Below are positions 1-5,441 of a stretch of DNA of 6,082 nt, in pieces. A program made the translations under genes and the position numbers. This stretch comes from JASJHI01 sp965371355 (lineage in GTDB: Bacteria > Actinomycetota > Acidimicrobiia > Acidimicrobiales > Ilumatobacteraceae). Location of the stretch: positions 1-6,082 of the forward strand of contig CBDUYD010000172.1 of assembly GCA_965371355.1 (NCBI GenBank), written 5' to 3'. Within the stretch, counting starts at the first letter, position 1, and the number at the start of each line of letters is the position of its first letter. The notes under the pieces are model-generated. The model saw only the letters and a list, made by a program, of their open reading frames with translations. It made no database searches and was not told the origin of the DNA.

Positions 1-357
1 CGCCGCGAAGTACCACGGTGCCTTCTCGGGGTTCGGTGTCTCCTGCGGGTTGGCGATGCTCCGCAGCGGGGCGTCGAAGAACACTGCGATGATCATCACG
101 ACCAGCATCGTGGCCATCGCTGCCACCGCGTGCCGGACGAGGAGGTGCGGCCATACCATCACCATGTCCTCAGCCTTGTTCACCTTGCGCTCACCGGCGA
201 CCGGCTTGCCCGGTACGACACCGAGCACGCGGCGATCGCCGACCGTCTCGGGCGTCGCGCTGAGTTCCTCTCGGATCTCAGAGCGGATCGCAGGGCGGAT
301 TTCAGGTGACATGTCGTCTCCAGGGTTGGTCGGCCCTGTCGGATCGTCAGTCGTCAT
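1..357 (-). CDS. Cytochrome b C-terminal / subunit IV-like protein of a bc-type complex (3' end outside window)
   Basis: The 119 visible residues are the N-terminal part; the gene runs off the left edge. About 65 hydrophilic residues precede a membrane helix (about 72-94), followed by the segment ANPQETPNPEKAPWYF (102-117). Its spacing NP-x2-TP-x4-xxWY matches the Qo region of cytochrome b and b6f subunit IV, where the last four residues are normally PEWY; here they are APWY. It should contribute the quinol-oxidising (Qo) half of a split cytochrome b in the membrane, partnering the b6-like protein encoded just upstream. I chose the ATG at 357 because GGAGG lies 6 nt upstream. An ATG at 363 touches that GGAGG directly. 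An ATG at 312, with GGAG 5 nt upstream, would remove 15 residues and is a fair alternative. The start overlaps the upstream stop by 11 bases, which indicates translational coupling. Whether a cytochrome c domain is fused at the C-terminus cannot be seen. Confidence 0.8.
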   Translation of the reverse strand, partial: MTTDDPTGPTNPGDDMSPEIRPAIRSEIREELSATPETVGDRRVLGVVPGKPVAGERKVNKAEDMVMVWPHLLVRHAVAAMATMLVVMIIAVFFDAPLRSIANPQETPNPEKAPWYFAA

Positions 358-1150
358 CGGCATCCTCCGCTTCGATGTCGAGCATCGCGTCCTTGCGCCA
401 GCGCCAGAGATGGACCATCAGTACGACCAGGGTGATTCCGGGCAGGACAGCGACGTGCAAGACGTAGAACCGCAGCAGCGTCGAGGAGTCGACCGTCGGG
501 CCGCCGAGCAGGATGTCGCGGACGTCCTCGCCGATGAACGGTACGAAGCCGGCCATCTCGCTGCCGACGGTGACCGCCCAGAAGGCCAGCTGATCCCATG
601 GCAGCAGGTATCCCGTGAACGACATCAAGAGAGTCAGCAGTAGCAGCGTGACGCCGATCACCCAGTTGAACTCTCGCGGTGCCTTGTACGCGCCGCGGAA
701 GAAGACGCGCGCCATGTGTGCGGCGACGGCGACCACCATCAGGTGTGCCGACCACCGATGGACATTGCGTACGTACTGTCCGAACGGCACCTCGGTCTGG
801 ATCGTCTGGATGTCGCCGTACGCCGATGCGGGAGACGGCACGTAGAAGAACATCAGGTAGACACCTGACGCGATCAGGCTGCCGAGCAGCACGGTCGAGA
901 TCACGCCGAGGTACCACGAGTAGCGGAAGCCGATCTCCTTCTTGCGCATCTTCACCGGATAGATGTGGAGGAAGAAGTTCGACCAGTGCCCCGCCGCGCG
1001 ATCCCGTGGGGTCACACGTCGTGGCGACCGGAACATCGAGCGGCCGACGGTGGTGTCGCGTGCGCGGTCGACCAGATCCTTGTCGCCCCCCGACGTGTCC
1101 GGCTCTGCCGAAGTCGCCTGGGTGTCCTCTTCCCGTTCGGTCAGGCTCAT
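347..1150 (-). CDS. Cytochrome b6-like dihaem cytochrome b N-terminal subunit (split type)
   Basis: This 267-residue membrane protein should carry two b haems across the membrane in a quinol-oxidising bc/b6f-type complex. Haem ligands are evident: His131 and His145 (in HRWSAHLMVVAVAAH) and His232 and His247. The second pair has 14 residues between ligands, as in cytochrome b6, rather than 13 as in bc1 cytochrome b. Other b6 family blocks are YLMFFYVPS (98-106), TEVPFGQYVRNVHRW (119-133), FRGAYKAPRE (151-160), GYLLPWDQ (180-187) and STLLRFYVLH (223-232). Four membrane helices are expected, at about 79-103, 134-150, 163-182 and 229-249. About 55 hydrophilic residues precede the core. The protein has no cysteine at all, so the Cys that attaches the extra haem c in b6 is absent. 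The start at 1150 overlaps the previous stop as ATGA. The open frame reaches 1216, but those extra 22 residues lie inside the upstream gene and are unlike the family. The C-terminal half of cytochrome b is the next gene. Confidence 0.93.
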   Translation of the reverse strand: MSLTEREEDTQATSAEPDTSGGDKDLVDRARDTTVGRSMFRSPRRVTPRDRAAGHWSNFFLHIYPVKMRKKEIGFRYSWYLGVISTVLLGSLIASGVYLMFFYVPSPASAYGDIQTIQTEVPFGQYVRNVHRWSAHLMVVAVAAHMARVFFRGAYKAPREFNWVIGVTLLLLTLLMSFTGYLLPWDQLAFWAVTVGSEMAGFVPFIGEDVRDILLGGPTVDSSTLLRFYVLHVAVLPGITLVVLMVHLWRWRKDAMLDIEAEDADDD

Positions 1151-2952
1151 GCTGGTACACCAGCTCCTTTCCACACGCCCATCGACAACGCGTCGGGTGG
1201 GCAACGTTCGATGCACAGGGCACAGCGGATGCAGCGCTCCTCGTCGAGCAGTAGTGCGGTTCCCCCCGGATGTCCCGGGTCGATTTCTTCGGACGGCACC
1301 AGGGTGATGACGTCGACGGGGCAGACGTCAGCGCACAACGCACACAGCACGCACTTGTCGACGTCGAGCAAGATGTTGGCGAAGCAGCGCAGGCAGCGCG
1401 AGGCCTCGCAGCGGGCCTGCTCGGGCGTGAAGCCGAGTTCGACCTCTGCGAGACCTATCCGTCGGCCGGTCTCGAGTGTCGGGACGGCGACGCGGGCGAG
1501 CCGGTCGTACTCGTCGGCCATCCTGTGGAACTGGTCGAGCTTGACGAGCGTGCCGTCCCCGGGCCCGCGTGTGTGGCCACCGAACGAACGATGGATGTCC
1601 GCTGCTGCGCGCCGACCGTCGGCGATCGCGTCGATCAGGGTGCGAGGCCCCTTGGCCGCATCGCCACCCGACCAGACCCGCGGATCGGAGGTGGCGCCGG
1701 TGTCGTTATCGACCTGGATCGTGCGGCGCGGGCTGACGTCTGGTCCGTCCGGACCCAGGGCGTCGAGGTCGATCGCCTGGCCGATCGCGAGAATCACGGT
1801 GTCCGCCTCGAACACCCGGCGGTCGGAGTCGTCGAACACCGGCGCGAAGCGGCCGTTCTCGTCGAATACCGATGTGACTCCAACGGTCTCGACGCCGGTG
1901 ACCCGGCCGTTCTCGTGGAGGATCCGTGCGGGTCCGCGGCGGGACACGAACGAGATGCCCTCGTGTTCGGCCTCCTCGACCTCGAACTCGTGCGCCGGCA
2001 TCTCGCTGCGGCTCTCGAGCGAGATCACCGTGACGTGCCGGGCGCCGGCACGCGCTGCGGTGCGCGCCACGTCGATCGCCTCGGTCATCGCCGACCGCTG
2101 GTCTGCTCCGATCTCCTCGACGCTCGCCGCCACGGTGGCCGTGACCAGGCCGTCGCGCTCGTATTCGGAGGCCCGCAGGGCCGTACGGGCAGCATCCATC
2201 GCCACGTCGCCGCCCCCGATCACCACGACGTCGTCGCCGATGTCGACGGTGAAGCCGCGGTTCATGTTGATCAGGAACTCGATCGCCTTGAAAACGCCGT
2301 CGGACTCGCCGCCCTCGATGTCGAGACCGCGCCCGAGTGTGGCGCCGATGCCGAGGAACACCGCGTCATGCCGGTCGAGGAGGCCGTCGAGTGTGATGTC
2401 GACGCCGAGCCGGGTGTCGTACTGGACATCGACGCCGAGACGGACGATCGCATCGATGTCGGATGCCAGCACCTCGCGGTCGAGCCGGTACTCGGGGATG
2501 CCGAGCCACATCGCGCCGCCGAGCCTGTCGGTCGCCTCGTACACCGTCACCTGGTATCCGAGGCGTCGAAGGTCATGGGCGCAAGCCATGCCGGCGGGGC
2601 CGCCACCGACGATGCCTACGTCTTGGGGCCGCTCCTCCTTGGGTGGTGCCGCGACCAGATCCCAGACTTCATCGCTGCCGGTCTCGGGACCGAACTGTTC
2701 GGTCACGAACCGCTTCAGCGCGCGGATCGCGATCGGGCGGTCGATCGCGCCGCGGCGACACGCGTCTTCGCACGGGGCGGCGCAGACTCGGCCGCACACG
2801 CCGGCGAACGGATTGGGGAGCCTTGCCGTGAGGTAGGCGAGCTCGTCGTCGCCGTCGGCGATCGCCGCGACGTACATCCCCGCGTTGGTGTGCACCGGGC
2901 AGGCGGCGAGACAGGGGATGTTCTCGTCGTAGTAGGCGAGTTCGCCGACCAT
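1147..2952 (-). CDS. GltD-like FAD/NAD(P) oxidoreductase with C-terminal 2x[4Fe-4S] ferredoxin domain
   Basis: The product has 601 residues and should be a cytoplasmic iron-sulfur flavoprotein moving electrons between NAD(P)(H) and the adjacent cytochrome b complex. Residues 1-85 resemble the N-terminal cluster domain of GltD/dihydropyrimidine dehydrogenase: C14-x3-C18-P, then C53, C57, C61 and C65. The FAD-binding loop GIVGGGPAG is at 113-121. A second dinucleotide loop, VVVIGGGDVAMDAAR, is at 242-256, as in the NAD(P)H site of GltD. A GGDxxxGPRTLIDAIADG block at 429-446 closes the FAD domain. The tail adds C515, C520 and C523, then two ferredoxin motifs: C534/C537/C540/C544-P and C574/C577/C580/C584-P. 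E. coli GltD is shorter and lacks this ferredoxin tail. The start codon at 2952 overlaps the upstream stop as TGATG, with GGGAGAG about 9 nt upstream. The operon position between cytochrome c and cytochrome b genes argues against a role in glutamate synthesis. Electron direction (NADH to quinone, or quinol to NAD+ driven by the membrane potential) cannot be read from sequence. Confidence 0.9.
   Translation of the reverse strand: MVGELAYYDENIPCLAACPVHTNAGMYVAAIADGDDELAYLTARLPNPFAGVCGRVCAAPCEDACRRGAIDRPIAIRALKRFVTEQFGPETGSDEVWDLVAAPPKEERPQDVGIVGGGPAGMACAHDLRRLGYQVTVYEATDRLGGAMWLGIPEYRLDREVLASDIDAIVRLGVDVQYDTRLGVDITLDGLLDRHDAVFLGIGATLGRGLDIEGGESDGVFKAIEFLINMNRGFTVDIGDDVVVIGGGDVAMDAARTALRASEYERDGLVTATVAASVEEIGADQRSAMTEAIDVARTAARAGARHVTVISLESRSEMPAHEFEVEEAEHEGISFVSRRGPARILHENGRVTGVETVGVTSVFDENGRFAPVFDDSDRRVFEADTVILAIGQAIDLDALGPDGPDVSPRRTIQVDNDTGATSDPRVWSGGDAAKGPRTLIDAIADGRRAAADIHRSFGGHTRGPGDGTLVKLDQFHRMADEYDRLARVAVPTLETGRRIGLAEVELGFTPEQARCEASRCLRCFANILLDVDKCVLCALCADVCPVDVITLVPSEEIDPGHPGGTALLLDEERCIRCALCIERCPPDALSMGVWKGAGVPA
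1151..1170 (-). promoter_or_regulatory. Ribosome binding site with a hairpin between Shine-Dalgarno and start
   Basis: On the minus strand AAAGGAG (1170-1164) is the only good Shine-Dalgarno match upstream of the cytochrome b6-like start at 1150, but it sits about 13 nt away. Almost the whole gap is the near-perfect palindrome GCTGGTGTACCAGC (1164-1151), which can fold as a 5-bp stem with a 4-nt loop and bring the two signals closer. The element lies inside the last codons of the flavoprotein gene. A structural role is inference. Confidence 0.4.
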
Positions 2953-3725
2953 CAGATGCGGCTCTCCCGGTGCGCCCACCAGAGGACCCACAATCCCCCG
3001 AAGAGGCCGACCGCCCAGAACCCGAGCGTGATGAGGTCCTGGGCCTCGCGCGAGAGGTCGCGGACCGCGCTGGATTCGATGACCCGGGCGGGGATGATGG
3101 TCGTGAGGAGGATCATGCCGATGACGATCACGGCCGTCTTGAGCGCGGCATCGAACCAGGGCAGCGTCCGGCGGTCCATCACACCGAAGATGCGCCTCCT
3201 GAACACCACCAGCACGATGACGACCCCGGCGAGGATCACCCATTGGAACCAGCTGGGCAGACCACCCGAACCGTCCGCATCGCCGGCTTCGCTTGCGGCC
3301 GCTGCCGCGGGAGAGGCGAATCCGGATTGGATGTAGGCGATGACGGCATCGGTGTCGGCATCGCCGAGTGCCGACTGCGGTGGCATGATCCCGTCGTAGT
3401 CGACGCCATCGACGGTGATCGGCCCTTCCAGCCCCTCGTGGATCACGGTCGCCACGTAGTCGGTGTCGTCGACGTTGGGGTTGTCGCTCAGCGGCGGGAA
3501 CTGGCCTGGCAGTCCTACCCCTCCAGGCTGATGGCACGCCGAGCACGCCGAGCTGTAGACGTCTGCCCCGGCGCGCAACGTGTCGTCGCTCGGCCCTGCC
3601 TGGGCGATCAGCGGGGTGGCGAGGCACACACCCGCGATGAGCAGGGCCGGGACCCAGCGGCGCGTGAAACGGGCCGACCGGCGTGTCTCATCGACCTGGC
3701 GCGGCAGACGATCGTGATCGTTCAT
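2952..3725 (-). CDS. Membrane-anchored monohaem cytochrome c with three C-terminal membrane segments
   Basis: This 257-residue protein starts with a positively charged N-terminus (RRSARFTRR) and a hydrophobic stretch (25-41) ending in a signal-peptidase-like AQA-G site at 43/44. The exported domain (about 47-135) is a class I cytochrome c: CSACH at 61-65 for covalent haem, a PGQFPPLSDNPN block at 73-84, and GIMPPQS with Met114 as likely sixth ligand. After an Ala/Gly/Asp-rich linker (about 139-156) come three predicted membrane helices (about 159-176, 194-212 and 232-250). The cytochrome domain should accept electrons from the complex on the outer face; the helices presumably dock it to the membrane partners. 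I chose the ATG at 3725 because GAGGAG lies just upstream; an in-frame ATG at 3761 would put residues before a good signal sequence. It is the first visible gene of the minus-strand operon and overlaps the flavoprotein start by one base. I do not recognise the three-helix tail as a named family. Confidence 0.87.
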   Translation of the reverse strand: MNDHDRLPRQVDETRRSARFTRRWVPALLIAGVCLATPLIAQAGPSDDTLRAGADVYSSACSACHQPGGVGLPGQFPPLSDNPNVDDTDYVATVIHEGLEGPITVDGVDYDGIMPPQSALGDADTDAVIAYIQSGFASPAAAAASEAGDADGSGGLPSWFQWVILAGVVIVLVVFRRRIFGVMDRRTLPWFDAALKTAVIVIGMILLTTIIPARVIESSAVRDLSREAQDLITLGFWAVGLFGGLWVLWWAHRESRI

Positions 3726-3898
3726 CGGCTCCTCTGTTTGTGTCGCACTCGCACAACGCATTGTCCCTGCTGGTGGACGACGGGCGAAGGGGAGAAAGTC
3801 CCGAGCTGGCCGGCCATTTCGCGTCGCTGCTCCACGGTCACCCCGTCGTGGAGATCCTCGAGGCGGTCGGCGCGGACTCGAGATGTCACTGTTCGGGG
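3726..3898. promoter_or_regulatory. Divergent intergenic region between cytochrome operon and hydrolase
   Basis: Both flanking genes are transcribed away from this 173-bp stretch, so it should hold their promoters. I see no convincing -35/-10 pair on either strand. The best minus-strand candidate is GACAAT (3767-3762) with a poor TTCGCC 17 nt upstream. That hexamer overlaps a small inverted repeat, ACAA-cgca-TTGT (3753-3764). The plus-strand frame of the hydrolase stays open across the region from before 3740 with G/C-rich third positions, so part of it could be coding if the hydrolase starts at a GTG (3740, 3773 or 3848). Confidence 0.35.
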
Positions 3899-4693
3899 AT
3901 GGCTGACGTCGACGATGGGCGGGTTCGACTGCGCTCCACCGCGCGCGGCGCTGGTCGGGTACTCCTCTTCACCCACGGGTGGGGGGCGACATCGCACATG
4001 TTCGAAGCGAGCGCCGTGGCGTTGTCGCGCTACTTCCGGGTCGTCACATGGGACCAGCGTGGTCACGGCGGGAGCGGCAGCCCTGCCGAAGCCGAGGCGT
4101 ACAGCGTCGACGCGACGATCTCCGACATGCTGGCCCTTCTCGACCGTGAGGTTTCCGCGCGGGAGGTTTCCGGGCGGGAGGTTTCCGGGCGGGGTGTGCT
4201 CGTCGGACACTCCCTGGGCGGATATCTCTCGCTCGAGTTCACGCGGCGGCACCCCGAGCGGGTCGAGGCGCTGATCCTCGTGGGCGCCGGTCCGGGCTTT
4301 CGCGACGACAAGGCCCGCGCCGGTTGGAACCGGTTCACCGCCCGGATCGCGGATCGGGTCCAAGAGCGGGGGATGGCGGCTCTCGAGCGCGAACGGGAGT
4401 TGCACGGCGGCCGGCACACCTCGGTCGAAGGGCTCGTGAGGTCGGCACGCGGGGTACTTCCCCAGCAGAGTGCTGCGGTGCTCGATTCGCTGTCGGCGAT
4501 AGCGGTCCCGGTGCTGGTGATCGTGGGCGAGGACGACGCTCAGTTCAGGGCGAGTGCCGACTACATGACGGCCAAGATCCCCGACGCCCGCCTCGTCGTC
4601 GTCCCCGACGCCGGACACTCGATCAACGTCGAGCAGCCCAATGCGTTCGACGACGCCGTGATCACCTTCCTAGACGAACGACTCGATTCGTGA
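3899..4693 (+). CDS. Alpha/beta hydrolase fold protein
   Basis: This 264-residue protein has the complete catalytic layout of the alpha/beta hydrolase superfamily. The oxyanion-hole motif HGWG is at 26-29 and the WDQRGHGGSG block at 51-60. The nucleophile elbow GHSLGG is at 103-108, with Ser105 as nucleophile. The acidic residue is in GEDD (210-213) and the catalytic His240 is in DAGHSINVEQP (237-247). The cap region (about 133-195) is short and helical. The fold suggests an esterase, lipase or epoxide-hydrolase-like enzyme in the cytoplasm; the substrate cannot be predicted. An EVSxR-EVSGR-EVSGR repeat (residues 84-98) lengthens the loop before the nucleophile strand by about ten residues compared with typical relatives. 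The start at 3899 fits family N-termini, but no clear Shine-Dalgarno is present. The frame is open further upstream, so a GTG start is possible. The gene stands alone, divergent from the cytochrome operon and convergent with the next gene. Confidence 0.9.
   Translation: MADVDDGRVRLRSTARGAGRVLLFTHGWGATSHMFEASAVALSRYFRVVTWDQRGHGGSGSPAEAEAYSVDATISDMLALLDREVSAREVSGREVSGRGVLVGHSLGGYLSLEFTRRHPERVEALILVGAGPGFRDDKARAGWNRFTARIADRVQERGMAALERERELHGGRHTSVEGLVRSARGVLPQQSAAVLDSLSAIAVPVLVIVGEDDAQFRASADYMTAKIPDARLVVVPDAGHSINVEQPNAFDDAVITFLDERLDS
4148..4192 (+). repeat. In-frame 15-bp tandem repeat, three copies
   Basis: Three head-to-tail copies of GAGGTTTCCGSGCGG lie at 4148-4162, 4163-4177 and 4178-4192. 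Copies two and three are identical; copy one differs at a single base (C for G at its eleventh position). The unit is a multiple of three, so it adds a pentapeptide (EVSGR) per copy inside the hydrolase without breaking the frame. The near-identity suggests recent slippage expansion. Confidence 0.95.
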
Positions 4694-4699
4694 CATGTA

Positions 4700-5350
4700 T
4701 CAGGCGGCGAGGGCCGTTGCGCCGATCTCGTAGCGGCCCGGCGTGTCCGGCCGCTCGGTGAACCCCATCCGCTCGAGATACTTCGCATGGTCCCGATTCG
4801 ACGCTTCGGTCCAGGCGCACGTCGGCGCCGGCCCGGCGAACAGGTCGGAATCGGGCGAGTACACGTAGCTGCCGATCTTGAAGTCGCGGTATTGCGGAAT
4901 CACGAAGTCGAGGTCGATCCGGAACGTGCCGTCGTCCATCGGCTGTCCGATGAACAGCCCGGCCGGCACCATGTCGCGCAGGACGAACGCGGTCACCCGA
5001 TCGTCGCTCGGAGCGTAGACGAAGTCCGGCTGGAACCGCCCCTGGATCTCGTCACCGTAGAAGTCGAGGAAGTCGAGCAGGTACTTCGAGCCCGGCAGCA
5101 CGTGGAGGATGCGAAAGATCTCGTCCTTGCGGCGGATCAGCTTGCGCAGGTACCAGATGTGGATCGCGGCGGCCACAACGTTGACGACGGCGATCGGGTA
5201 GGCGCCGATCGCCAGCGAGTAGGCGAGGAACGCCAACGACCCGGCGAGCCCGAGGATCCGGAGCCTGAGAATCGACGTCTGTGTGATCGAGAGGATGATC
5301 AGCGCCGAAGCCAGATAACCGACCGCCTCGACAGCGAAGTTCGAGTCCAT
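4700..5350 (-). CDS. YgjV-like membrane domain fused to a GNAT-like C-terminal domain
   Basis: The product has 216 residues. Residues 1-70 form three closely packed hydrophobic helices (about 6-22, 33-47 and 50-68). Their pattern, VGYLASALIILSI, LRLRILGLAGSLAF, AYPIAVVNVVAAAIHIWYL, resembles the YgjV/CBU_0592-type small inner-membrane family. After a basic stretch (RKLIRRKDE) the C-terminal part looks cytoplasmic. It contains VTAFVLRDMVPAGLFIG (119-135), IDLDFVIPQYRDFKIGSYVY (145-164) and a final HAKYLERMGFTE (188-199), an order that recalls GNAT acyltransferases (central beta strand, CoA loop, then the late helix ending in xxGF). The CoA-loop signature is degenerate, so catalytic activity is uncertain. 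I chose the ATG at 5350 because the upstream frame to 5425 encodes only an Arg/Gly-rich stretch. There is no Shine-Dalgarno at a normal distance, and a leaderless message is possible. The 3' end lies 6 bp from the convergent hydrolase stop with no visible hairpin terminator. The function is unknown. Confidence 0.75.
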   Translation of the reverse strand: MDSNFAVEAVGYLASALIILSITQTSILRLRILGLAGSLAFLAYSLAIGAYPIAVVNVVAAAIHIWYLRKLIRRKDEIFRILHVLPGSKYLLDFLDFYGDEIQGRFQPDFVYAPSDDRVTAFVLRDMVPAGLFIGQPMDDGTFRIDLDFVIPQYRDFKIGSYVYSPDSDLFAGPAPTCAWTEASNRDHAKYLERMGFTERPDTPGRYEIGATALAA

Positions 5351-5362
5351 ACGACGACGGTA
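5351..5362 (-). promoter_or_regulatory. Possible leaderless -10 element for the YgjV-like gene
   Basis: On the minus strand TACCGT (5362-5357) fits the TANNNT core of a -10 box and is followed by six bases and then the ATG at 5350. That is the spacing expected for transcription starting at the A of the start codon. No -35 match is visible, and an AAGGAGG lies about 30 nt upstream, too far to act as a Shine-Dalgarno. Confidence 0.3.
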
Positions 5363-5389
5363 GGGCCGGCAGCGCCGACCTCCTTGTCC

Positions 5390-5418
5390 CGCCGCACCGG
5401 TCGACCGGCGGTGCGGCG
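5390..5418. repeat. Nested inverted repeat in the divergent promoter region
   Basis: The arms CGCCGCACCG (5390-5399) and CGGTGCGGCG (5409-5418) are perfect 10-bp reverse complements separated by 9 bases. Inside lies an independent perfect 12-bp palindrome, CCGGTCGACCGG (5397-5408), which overlaps the left arm. The element sits 40 bp from the minus-strand start at 5350 and 23 bp from the plus-strand start at 5442. It could serve as an operator for both genes or form an RNA/DNA hairpin. It covers the place where the methyltransferase -35 would fall. The repeat is seen directly; a regulatory role is inferred. Confidence 0.6.
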
Positions 5419-5429
5419 CTCCCACCTGC

Positions 5430-5441
5430 GAGAATCCGGGG
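5430..5441 (+). promoter_or_regulatory. Possible leaderless -10 element for the methyltransferase gene
   Basis: GAGAAT (5430-5435) matches four of six bases of TATAAT and, like the opposite gene's candidate, is followed by exactly six bases and the ATG at 5442. The only ribosome-binding hint is GGGG directly abutting the ATG. There is no good -35. Confidence 0.28.

Noticed and set aside
1151..1216. Longer start for the cytochrome b6-like protein at 1216
   Set aside because: It would overlap the flavoprotein gene by about 70 bases and add an Arg-rich stretch unlike the family; the ATGA junction at 1150 is the normal coupled start.
1147..2952. Annotation as glutamate synthase small subunit (gltD)
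   Set aside because: Similarity to GltD is clear, but the extra ferredoxin tail, the partial N-terminal cluster motif and the location inside a cytochrome operon without gltB argue for a respiratory role.
965..3336. Two very long plus-strand open frames (965-2836 and 1270-3336) opposite the flavoprotein gene
   Set aside because: They are antisense to a gene with clear motifs, translate to Ser/Arg/Pro- or Asp/Val/Arg-rich sequence with no family motif, and are expected from low stop frequency in GC-rich DNA.
2953..3627. Upstream extension of the flavoprotein frame to 3627
   Set aside because: The region is fully occupied by the cytochrome c gene in another frame, and the extension is low-complexity Arg/Gly-rich; the TGATG junction at 2952 marks the start.
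4148..4192. CRISPR-like repeats
   Set aside because: The 15-bp units are directly adjacent with no spacers and lie in frame within a hydrolase gene.
4690..4702. Bidirectional terminator between the convergent genes
   Set aside because: Only 6 bp separate the stops; ACATGT is palindromic but far too short, and no T-run is present.
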